64,000 nt of DNA, taken from Sabellastarte sp. h YS-2021. Taxonomy: Eukaryota; Annelida; Polychaeta; Sabellida; Sabellidae. Within the stretch, counting starts at the first letter, position 1. The number at the start of each line of letters is the position of its first letter. Of the stretch, positions 1 through 10,217 are shown in pieces. Under the pieces are notes generated by a model, which did not search any database, was not told the origin of the DNA, and saw only the letters and a list, made by a program, of their open reading frames with translations. The stretch lies in contig OZ024936.1 in assembly GCA_964017235.1 (NCBI GenBank), positions 58,393,028 to 58,457,027 of the forward strand. Direction: 5' to 3'. The position numbers and the translations under genes are program-made.

Positions 1-213
1 CTATTTTAATAAATAATGAGGATATTTTAGGCGCATTTTGAGCATTACATGTCTGATCAGAAATTATTTTACCAAAATATTGTTCTAAATATAGCCTAAA
101 ATAGATGTAAATCAGCCCAAACCAGTACCAAATGTTGGTCTATAAGTCTGAAATTTGGCCCAAAAATCACTTGCCACATACTAAATCTGACTGTATAGGT
201 TTTGAGATTACAT

Positions 214-225
214 CTGGTATACCAG
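214..225. repeat. Perfect 12-bp palindrome, one per unit
   Basis: CTGGTATACCAG equals its own reverse complement. It recurs in every unit at this relative position, in the deletion units too. It lies 6 bp before the 12-bp segment that is absent from 11 units. A short palindrome can bind a dimeric protein or extrude weakly, but nothing in the sequence shows that it does either. Confidence 0.8.
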
Positions 226-227
226 TG

Positions 228-243
228 GTGTCATATGTGTCAT
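228..243. repeat. Direct heptamer repeat spanning the 12-bp indel
   Basis: GTGTCAT occurs at 228-234 and again at 237-243, separated by 2 bp. In units 52, 56, 58, 67, 70, 78, 79, 82, 83, 88 and 92 the bases matching 232-243 are missing, leaving GGTGT joined directly to ACAGG. Junctions lie after positions 34963, 37675, 39026, 45143, 47174, 52613, 53283, 55314, 55982, 59377 and 62091. The breakpoint has only 1 bp of microhomology, and simple slippage between the heptamers would have removed 9 bp, not 12. All 11 junctions are identical, so a single origin followed by copying is likely. Confidence 0.85.
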
Positions 244-370
244 ACAGGGTTGAGGAGAGTGAAAATACAGCCTCAGATGGCTGTATCAGGAAGTGCTGAT
301 ATATTCTCAATTAAGGTAGATTCAAGGTTGAAAACCATATTGATTCACACAGGAGTCGCCACTGAAATGA

Positions 371-681
371 ATTTTAGTAGTGTGTTCCTTCAGAAATACA
401 CATGTAGCCCAAAGTACAGGTTCAGGGAGTGTAGTTGGCGAGAGATGCATACAATGCCAGATCAGCCCAAACCACCCCTTAAAGTTGGTCAATCTGGCTG
501 AGATTTTCACAGGAAACTCAGTTTATATCAGAGAATGAATTTGTATTAGGCTGACCCACTCGAGGGCCACATTAAAAATTTCAATTTCCGGGGTGTGGGG
601 GGGCCCCATGCCACCCCTCAGGTAGGAAATTTCAAGTATATCCTAATATTGCCGATCTGAAGCCCAAATTTAATTTTATGC
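371..681. repeat. Diverged half-unit B of the monomer
   Basis: This is the partner of half A and runs into the first 23 bases of the next unit. It contains the features half A lacks: the CTCGAG site, the CCGG site and the G7C4 tract at 588-607. If both halves descend from one ancestor of roughly 340 bp, the present 681-bp monomer arose by dimerisation followed by divergence, and the dimer then became the unit of amplification. The strongest support is the stretch at 461-506. Confidence 0.55.
588..617. other. G7C4 tract with hairpin potential; mutational hotspot of the unit
   Basis: The segment begins with CCGGGGTGT, continues with seven G and four C, and ends in ATGCCACCCC. GGGGTG at 590-595 can pair with CACCCC at 612-617, and TGG with CCA inside that, around a core that contains the self-complementary GGGGCCCC. 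The G run is 7 in most units but 6 or 8 in many units after 34.7 kb. The tract is interrupted or altered in unit 8 (5361), unit 9, unit 13 (8775), unit 27 (18297), unit 28, units 45 and 46 (30571 and 31252), unit 48 (32596), unit 62, unit 66 (44835), unit 84 (57014) and unit 93 (63117-63118). Only three GGG tracts are present per unit, so a classical four-tract G-quadruplex is not encoded. Confidence 0.75.
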
Positions 682-3600
682 CTATTTTAATAAATAATGA
701 GGATAATTTAGGCGCATTTTGAGCATTACATGTCTGATCAGAAATTATTTTACCAAAATATTGTTCTAAATATAGCCTAAAATAGATGTAAATCAGCCCA
801 AACCAGTACCAAATGTTGGTCTATAAGTCTGAAATTTGGCCCAAAAATCACTTGCCACATACTAAATCTGACTGTATAGGTTTTGAGATTACATCTGGTA
901 TACCAGTGGTGTCATATGTGTCATACAGGGTTGAGGAGAGTGAAAATACAGCCTCAGATGGCTGTATCAGGAAGTGCTGATATATTCTCAATTAAGGTAG
1001 ATTCAAGGTTGAAAACCATATTGATTCACACAGGAGTCGCCACTGAAATGAATTTTAGTAGTGTGTTCCTTCAGAAATACACATGTAGCCCAAAGTACAG
1101 GTTCAGGGAGTGTAGTTGGCGAGAGATGCATACAATGCCAGATCAGCCCAAACCACCCCTTAAAGTTGGTCAATCTGGCTGAGATTTTCACAGGAAACTC
1201 AGTTTATATCAGAGAATGAATTTGTATTAGGCTGACCCACTCGAGGGCCACATTAAAAATTTCAATTTCCGGGGTGTGGGGGGGCCCCATGCCACCCCTC
1301 AGGTAGGAAATTTCAAGTATATCCTAATATTGCCAATCTGAAGCCCAAATTTAATTTTATGCCTATTTTAATAAATAATGAGGATATTTTAGGCGCATTT
1401 TGAGCATTACATGTCTGATCAGAAATTATTTTACCAAAATATTGTTCTAAATATAGCCTAAAATAGATGTAAATCAGCCCAAACCAGTACCAAATGTTGG
1501 TCTATAAGTCTGAAATTTGGCCCAAAAATCACTTGCCACATACTAAATCTGACTGTATAGGTTTTGAGATTACATCTGGTATACCAGTGGTGTCATATGT
1601 GTCATACAGGGTTGAGGAGAGTGAAAATACAGCCTCAGATGGCTGTATCAGGAAGTGCTGATATATTCTCAATTAAGGTAGATTCAAGGTTGAAAACCAT
1701 ATTGATTCACACAGGAGTCGCCACTGAAATGAATTTTAGTAGTGTGTTCCTTCAGAAATACACATGTAGCCCAAAGTACAGGTTCAGGGAGTGTAGTTGG
1801 CGAGAGATGCATACAATGCCAGATCAGCCCAAACCACCCCTTAAAGTTGGTCAATCTGGCTGAGATTTTCACAGGAAACTCAGTTTATATCAGAGAATGA
1901 ATTTGTATTAGGCTGACCCACTCGAGGGCCACATTAAAAATTTCAATTTCCGGGGTGTGGGGGGGCCCCATGCCACCCCTCAGGTAGGAAATTTCAAGTA
2001 TATCCTAATATTGCCGATCTGAAGCCCAAATTTAATTTTATGCCTATTTTAATAAATAATGAGGATATTTTAGGCGCATTTTGAGCATTACATGTCTGAT
2101 CAGAAATTATTTTACCAAAATATTGTTCTAAATATAGCCTAAAATAGATGTAAATCAGCCCAAACCAGTACCAAATGTTGGTCTATAAGTCTGAAATTTG
2201 GCCCAAAAATCACTTGCCACATACTAAATCTGACTGTATAGGTTTTGAGATTACATCTGGTATACCAGTGGTGTCATATGTGTCATACAGGGTTGAGGAG
2301 AGTGAAAATACAGCCTCAGATGGCTGTATCAGGAAGTGCTGATATATTCTCAATTAAGGTAGATTCAAGGTTGAAAACCATATTGATTCACACAGGAGTC
2401 GCCACTGAAATGAATTTTAGTAGTGTGTTCCTTCAGAAATACACATGTAGCCCAAAGTACAGGTTCAGGGAGTGTAGTTGGCGAGAGATGCATACAATGC
2501 CAGATCAGCCCAAACCACCCCTTAAAGTTGGTCAATCTGGCTGAGATTTTCACAGGAAACTCAGTTTATATCAGAGAATGAATTTGTATTAGGCTGACCC
2601 ACTCGAGGGCCACATTAAAAATTTCAATTTCCGGGGTGTGGGGGGGCCCCATGCCACCCCTCAGGTAGGAAATTTCAAGTATATCCTAATATTGCCAATC
2701 TGAAGCCCAAATTTAATTTTATGCCTATTTTAATAAATAATGAGGATATTTTAGGCGCATTTTGAGCATTACATGTCTGATCAGAAATTATTTTACCAAA
2801 ATATTGTTCTAAATATAGCCTAAAATAGATGTAAATCAGCCCAAACCAGTACCAAATGTTGGTCTATAAGTCTGAAATTTGGCCCAAAAATCACTTGCCA
2901 CATACTAAATCTGACTGTATAGGTTTTGAGATTACATCTGGTATACCAGTGGTGTCATATGTGTCATACAGGGTTGAGGAGAGTGAAAATACAGCCTCAG
3001 ATGGCTGTATCAGGAAGTGCTGATATATTCTCAATTAAGGTAGATTCAAGGTTGAAAACCATATTGATTCACACAGGAGTCGCCACTGAAATGAATTTTA
3101 GTAGTGTGTTCCTTCAGAAATACACATGTAGCCCAAAGTACAGGTTCAGGGAGTGTAGTTGGCGAGAGATGCATACAATGCCAGATCAGCCCAAACCACC
3201 CCTTAAAGTTGGTCAATCTGGCTGAGATTTTCACAGGAAACTCAGTTTATATCAGAGAATGAATTTGTATTAGGCTGACCCACTCGAGGGCCACATTAAA
3301 AATTTCAATTTCCGGGGTGTGGGGGGGCCCCATGCCACCCCTCAGGTAGGAAATTTCAAGTATATCCTAATATTGCCGATCTGAAGCCCAAATTTAATTT
3401 TATGCCTATTTTAATAAATAATGAGGATAATTTAGGCGCATTTTGAGCATTACATGTCTGATCAGAAATTATTTTACCAAAATATTGTTCTAAATATAGC
3501 CTAAAATAGATGTAAATCAGCCCAAACCAGTACCAAATGTTGGTCTATAAGTCTGAAATTTGGCCCAAAAATCACTTGCCACATACTAAATCTGACTGTA

Positions 3601-4767
3601 TAGGTTTTGAGATTACATCTGGTATACCAGTGGTGTCATATGTGTCATACAGGGTTGAGGAGAGTGAAAATACAGCCTCAGATGGCTGTATCAGGAAGTG
3701 CTGATATATTCTCAATTAAGGTAGATTCAAGGTTGAAAACCATATTGATTCACACAGGAGTCGCCACTGAAATGAATTTTAGTAGTGTGTTCCTTCAGAA
3801 ATACACATGTAGCCCAAAGTACAGGTTCAGGGAGTGTAGTTGGCGAGAGATGCATACAATGCCAGATCAGCCCAAACCACCCCTTAAAGTTGGTCAATCT
3901 GGCTGAGATTTTCACAGGAAACTCAGTTTATATCAGAGAATGAATTTGTATTAGGCTGACCCACTCGAGGGCCACATTAAAAATTTCAATTTCCGGGGTG
4001 TGGGGGGGCCCCATGCCACCCCTCAGGTAGGAAATTTCAAGTATATCCTAATATTGCCAATCTGAAGCCCAAATTTAATTTTATGCCTATTTTAATAAAT
4101 AATGAGGATATTTTAGGCGCATTTTGAGCATTACATGTCTGATCAGAAATTATTTTACCAAAATATTGTTCTAAATATAGCCTAAAATAGATGTAAATCA
4201 GCCCAAACCAGTACCAAATGTTGGTCTATAAGTCTGAAATTTGGCCCAAAAATCACTTGCCACATACTAAATCTGACTGTATAGGTTTTGAGATTACATC
4301 TGGTATACCAGTGGTGTCATATGTGTCATACAGGGTTGAGGAGAGTGAAAATACAGCCTCAGATGGCTGTATCAGGAAGTGCTGATATATTCTCAATTAA
4401 GGTAGATTCAAGGTTGAAAACCATATTGATTCACACAGGAGTCGCCACTGAAATGAATTTTAGTAGTGTGTTCCTTCAGAAATACACATGTAGCCCAAAG
4501 TACAGGTTCAGGGAGTGTAGTTGGCGAGAGATGCATACAATGCCAGATCAGCCCAAACCACCCCTTAAAGTTGGTCAATCTGGCTGAGATTTTCACAGGA
4601 AACTCAGTTTATATCAGAGAATGAATTTGTATTAGGCTGACCCACTCGAGGGCCACATTAAAAATTTCAATTTCCGGGGTGTGGGGGGGCCCCATGCCAC
4701 CCCTCAGGTAGGAAATTTCAAGTATATCCTAATATTGCCGATCTGAAGCCCAAATTTAATTTTATGC

Positions 4768-7700
4768 CTATTTTAATAAATAATGAGGATAATTTAGGCG
4801 CATTTTGAGCATTACATGTCTGATCAGAAATTATTTTACCAAAATATTGTTCTAAATATAGCCTAAAATAGATGTAAATCAGCCCAAACCAGTACCAAAT
4901 GTTGGTCTATAAGTCTGAAATTTGGCCCAAAAATCACTTGCCACATACTAAATCTGACTGTATAGGTTTTGAGATTACATCTGGTATACCAGTGGTGTCA
5001 TATGTGTCATACAGGGTTGAGGAGAGTGAAAATACAGCCTCAGATGGCTGTATCAGGAAGTGCTGATATATTCTCAATTAAGGTAGATTCAAGGTTGAAA
5101 ACCATATTGATTCACACAGGAGTCGCCACTGAAATGAATTTTAGTAGTGTGTTCCTTGAGAAATACACATGTAGCCCAAAGTACAGGTTCAGGGAGTGTA
5201 GTTGGCGAGAGATGCATACAATGCCAGATCAGCCCAAACCACCCCTTAAAGTTGGTCAATCTGGCTGAGATTTTCACAGGAAACTCAGTTTATATCAGAG
5301 AATGAATTTGTATTAGGCTGACACACTCGAGGGCCACATTAAAAATTTCAATTTCCGGGGCGTGGGGGGGCCCCATGCCACCCCTCAGGTAGGAAATTTC
5401 AAGTATATCCTAATATTGCCAATCTGAAGCCCAAATTTAATTTTATGCCTATTTTAATAAATAATGAGGATATTTTAGGCGCATTTTGAGCATTACATGT
5501 CTGATCAGAAATTATTTTACCAAAATATTGTTCTAAATATAGCCTAAAATAGATGTAAATCAGCCCAAACCAGTACCAAATGTTGGTCTATAAGTCTGAA
5601 ATTTGGCCCAAAAATCACTTGCCACATACTAAATCTGACTGTATAGGTTTTGAGATTACATCTGGTATACCAGTGGTGTCATATGTGTCATACAGGGTTG
5701 AGGAGAGTGAAAATACAGCCTCAGATGGCTGTATCAGGAAGTGCTGATATATTCTCAATTAAGGTAGATTCAAGGTTGAAAACCATATTGATTCACACAG
5801 GAGTCGCCACTGAAATGAATTTTAGTAGTGTGTTCCTTCAGAAATACACATGTAGCCCAAAGTACAGGTTCAGGGAGTGTAGTTGGCGAGAGATGCATAC
5901 AATGCCAGATCAGCCCAAACCACCCCTTAAAGTTGGTCAATCTGGCTGAGATTTTCACAGGAAACTCAGTTTATATCAGAGAATGAATTTGTATTAGGCT
6001 GACCCACTCGAGGGCCACATTAAAAATTTCAATTTCCGGGGTGTGGTGGGGGGGCCCATGCCACCCCTCAGGTAGGAAATTTCAAGTATATCCTAATATT
6101 GCCAATCTGAAGCCCAAATTTAATTTTATGCCTATTTTAATAAATAATGAGGATATTTTAGGCGCATTTTGAGCATTACATGTCTGATCAGAAATTATTT
6201 TACCAAAATATTGTTCTAAATATAGCCTAAAATAGATGTAAATCAGCCCAAACCAGTACCAAATGTTGGTCTATAAGTCTGAAATTTGGCCCAAAAATCA
6301 CTTGCCACATACTAAATCTGACTGTATAGGTTTTGAGATTACATCTGGTATACCAGTGGTGTCATATGTGTCATACAGGGTTGAGGAGAGTGAAAATACA
6401 GCCTCAGATGGCTGTATCAGGAAGTGCTGATATATTCTCAATTAAGGTAGATTCAAGGTTGAAAACCATATTGATTCACACAGGAGTCGCCACTGAAATG
6501 AATTTTAGTAGTGTGTTCCTTCAGAAATACACATGTAGCCCAAAGTACAGGTTCAGGGAGTGTAGTTGGCGAGAGATGTATACAATGCCAGATCAGCCCA
6601 AACCACCCCTTAAAGTTGGTCAATCTGGCTGAGATTTTCACAGGAAACTCAGTTTATATCAGAGAATGAATTTGTATTAGGCTGACCCACTCGAGGGCCA
6701 CATTAAAAATTTCAATTTCCGGGGTGTGGGGGGGCCCCATGCCACCCCTCAGGTAGGAAATTTCAAGTATATCCTAATATTGCCAATCTGAAGCCCAAAT
6801 TTAATTTTATGCCTATTTTAATAAATAATGAGGATATTTTAGGCGCATTTTGAGCATTACATGTCTGATCAGAAATTATTTTACCAAAATATTGTTCTAA
6901 ATATAGCCTAAAATCGATGTAAATCAGCCCAAACCAGTACCAAATGTTGGTCTATAAGTCTGAAATTTGGCCCCAAAATCACTTGCCACATACTAAATCT
7001 GACTGTATAGGTTTTGAGATTACATCTGGTATACCAGTGGTGTCATATGTGTCATACAGGGTTGAGGAGAGTGAAAATACAGCCTCAGATGGCTGTATCA
7101 GGAAGTGCTGATATATTCTCAATTAAGGTAGATTCAAGGTTGAAAACCATATTGATTCACACAGGAGTCGCCACTGAAATGAATTTTAGTAGTGTGTTCC
7201 TTCAGAAATACACATGTAGCCCAAAGTACAGGTTCAGGGAGTGTAGTTGGCGAGAGATGCATACAATGCCAGATCAGCCCAAACCACCCCTTAAAGTTGG
7301 TCAATCTGGCTGAGATTTTCACAGGAAACTCAGTTTATATCAGAGAATGAATTTGTATTAGGCTGACCCACTCGAGGGCCACATTAAAAATTTCAATTTC
7401 CGGGGTGTGGGGGGGCCCCATGCCACCCCTCAGGTAGGAAATTTCAAGTATATCCTAATATTGCCAATCTGAAGCCCAAATTTAATTTTATGCCTATTTT
7501 AATAAATAATGAGGATATTTTAGGCGCATTTTGAGCATTACATGTCTGATCAGAAATTATTTTACCAAAATATTGTTCTAAATATAGCCTAAAATAGATG
7601 TAAATCAGCCCAAACCAGTACCAAATGTTGGTCTATAAGTCTGAAATTTGGCCCAAAAATCACTTGCCACATACTAAATCTGACTGTATAGGTTTTGAGA

Positions 7701-8855
7701 TTACATCTGGTATACCAGTGGTGTCATATGTGTCATACAGGGTTGAGGAGAGTGAAAATACAGCCTCAGATGGCTGTATCAGGAAGTGCTGATATATTCT
7801 CAATTAAGGTAGATTCAAGGTTGAAAACCATATTGATTCACACAGGAGTCGCCACTGAAATGAATTTTAGTAGTGTGTTCCTTGAGAAATACACATGTAG
7901 CCCAAAGTACAGGTTCAGGGAGTGTAGTTGGCGAGAGATGCATACAATGCCAGATCAGCCCAAACCACCCCTTAAAGTTGGTCAATCTGGCTGAGATTTT
8001 CACAGGAAACTCAGTTTATATCAGAGAATGAATTTGTATTAGGCTGACCCACTCGAGGGCCACATTAAAAATTTCAATTTCCGGGGTGTGGGGGGGCCCC
8101 ATGCCACCCCTCAGGTAGGAAATTTCAAGTATATCCTAATATTGCCAATCTGAAGCCCAAATTTAATTTTATGCCTATTTTAATAAATAATGAGGATATT
8201 TTAGGCGCATTTTGAGCATTACATGTCTGATCAGAAATTATTTTACCAAAATATTGTTCTAAATATAGCCTAAAATAGATGTAAATCAGCCCAAACCAGT
8301 ACCAAATGTTGGTCTATAAGTCTGAAATTTGGCCCAAAAATCACTTGCCACATACTAAATCTGACTGTATAGGTTTTGAGATTACATCTGGTATACCAGT
8401 GGTGTCATATGTGTCATACAGGGTTGAGGAGAGTGAAAATACAGCCTCAGATGGCTGTATCAGGAAGTGCTGATATATTCTCAATTAAGGTAGATTCAAG
8501 GTTGAAAACCATATTGATTCACACAGGAGTCGCCACTGAAATGAATTTTAGTAGTGTGTTCCTTCAGAAATACACATGTAGCCCAAAGTACAGGTTCAGG
8601 GAGTGTAGTTGGCGAGAGATGCATACAATGCCAGATCAGCCCAAACCACCCCTTAAAGTTGGTCAATCTGGCTGAGATTTTCACAGGAAACTCAGTTTAT
8701 ATCAGAGAATGAATTTGTATTAGGCTGACCCACTCGAGGGCCACATTAAAAATTTCAATTTCCGGGGTGTGGGGTGGCCCCATGCCACCCCTCAGGTAGG
8801 AAATTTCAAGTATATCCTAATATTGCCGATCTGAAGCCCAAATTTAATTTTATGC
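4768..8855. repeat. Patch of units 8-13 with raised private variation
   Basis: Six adjacent units carry most of the private changes of domain I. Unit 8 has C to G at 5158, C to A at 5323 and T to C at 5361. Unit 9 has a rearranged G tract and is 683 bp. Unit 10 has C to T at 6579, which removes the ATGCAT site. Unit 11 has A to C at 6915 (creating ATCGAT) and at 6974. Unit 12 repeats the C to G change at 7884. Unit 13 has G to T in the tract at 8775. Units 9-12 all carry T at position 25 and A at position 654, unlike the alternating units around them. Confidence 0.7.
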
Positions 8856-10217
8856 CTATTTTAATAAATAATGAGGATATTTTAGGCGCATTTTGAGCAT
8901 TACATGTCTGATCAGAAATTATTTTACCAAAATATTGTTCTAAATATAGCCTAAAATAGATGTAAATCAGCCCAAACCAGTACCAAATGTTGGTCTATAA
9001 GTCTGAAATTTGGCCCAAAAATCACTTGCCACATACTAAATCTGACTGTATAGGTTTTGAGATTACATCTGGTATACCAGTGGTGTCATATGTGTCATAC
9101 AGGGTTGAGGAGAGTGAAAATACAGCCTCAGATGGCTGTATCAGGAAGTGCTGATATATTCTCAATTAAGGTAGATTCAAGGTTGAAAACCATATTGATT
9201 CACACAGGAGTCGCCACTGAAATGAATTTTAGTAGTGTGTTCCTTCAGAAATACACATGTAGCCCAAAGTACAGGTTCAGGGAGTGTAGTTGGCGAGAGA
9301 TGCATACAATGCCAGATCAGCCCAAACCACCCCTTAAAGTTGGTCAATCTGGCTGAGATTTTCACAGGAAACTCAGTTTATATCAGAGAATGAATTTGTA
9401 TTAGGCTGACCCACTCGAGGGCCACATTAAAAATTTCAATTTCCGGGGTGTGGGGGGGCCCCATGCCACCCCTCAGGTAGGAAATTTCAAGTATATCCTA
9501 ATATTGCCAATCTGAAGCCCAAATTTAATTTTATGCCTATTTTAATAAATAATGAGGATATTTTAGGCGCATTTTGAGCATTACATGTCTGATCAGAAAT
9601 TATTTTACCAAAATATTGTTCTAAATATAGCCTAAAATAGATGTAAATCAGCCCAAACCAGTACCAAATGTTGGTCTATAAGTCTGAAATTTGGCCCAAA
9701 AATCACTTGCCACATACTAAATCTGACTGTATAGGTTTTGAGATTACATCTGGTATACCAGTGGTGTCATATGTGTCATACAGGGTTGAGGAGAGTGAAA
9801 ATACAGCCTCAGATGGCTGTATCAGGAAGTGCTGATATATTCTCAATTAAGGTAGATTCAAGGTTGAAAACCATATTGATTCACACAGGAGTCGCCACTG
9901 AAATGAATTTTAGTAGTGTGTTCCTTCAGAAATACACATGTAGCCCAAAGTACAGGTTCAGGGAGTGTAGTTGGCGAGAGATGCATACAATGCCAGATCA
10001 GCCCAAACCACCCCTTAAAGTTGGTCAATCTGGCTGAGATTTTCACAGGAAACTCAGTTTATATCAGAGAATGAATTTGTATTAGGCTGACCCACTCGAG
10101 GGCCACATTAAAAATTTCAATTTCCGGGGTGTGGGGGGGCCCCATGCCACCCCTCAGGTAGGAAATTTCAAGTATATCCTAATATTGCCGATCTGAAGCC
10201 CAAATTTAATTTTATGC

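Larger units (their letters stand above)
24..370. repeat. Diverged half-unit A of the monomer
   Basis: This half aligns co-linearly with 371-681 of the same unit. Anchors are 24-30 with 371-377, 47-52 with 400-405, 111-156 with 461-506 (35 of 46 bases identical without a gap, including 14 consecutive matches), 193-199 with 543-550, and 315-342 with 621-651. The offset is 347-353 bp for the first four anchors and 306-310 bp for the last, so half A holds about 40 extra bases between 200 and 315. The alignment was made by eye. Only the 111-156 match is strong on its own, and the short anchors gain weight from their shared order and offset. Confidence 0.6.
1..681. repeat. Representative satellite monomer (unit 1)
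   Basis: This copy serves as the reference for unit coordinates. I counted 265 G+C in 681 bases (38.9%). CpG occurs at 32, 357, 439, 561, 589 and 653; the last is lost in units carrying A at position 654. The left third is A+T-rich, 200-500 is mixed, and 555-625 is G+C-rich. Diagnostic six-base sites are TGATCA (54-59), GTATAC (217-222), ATGCAT (445-450), CTCGAG (559-564) and GGGCCC (601-606); each should give a 681-bp ladder on digestion. The unit carries no tRNA-like or rRNA-like sequence and no terminal inverted repeats. Its only long open frames are discussed among the rejected items. Confidence 0.95.

Noticed and set aside
202..501. Plus-strand 99-codon open frame, repeated in each unit (95 codons in most deletion units)
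   Set aside because: It starts at TTG; the first ATG is codon 12, and that ATG is lost in deletion units. It resembles no protein I know. Its conservation equals that of the surrounding noncoding sequence, unit 52 has a stop in it, and most substitutions change the amino acid.
322..510. Minus-strand 62-codon open frame, repeated in each unit
   Set aside because: It overlaps the plus-strand frame, has no recognisable domain, and stays open only because the units are copies of each other.
571..595. CENP-B box
   Set aside because: Aligning the 17-bp consensus so that its CGGG falls on the CGGG at 589-592 leaves the TTCG half and the central A unmatched.
590..603. Intramolecular G-quadruplex
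   Set aside because: G4 and G7 give at most three GGG tracts within a unit; a fourth tract at suitable distance is missing.
1..681. Identity with a named satellite family or species
   Set aside because: I recognise no known family in the monomer, and a database search was not possible, so no name is given.
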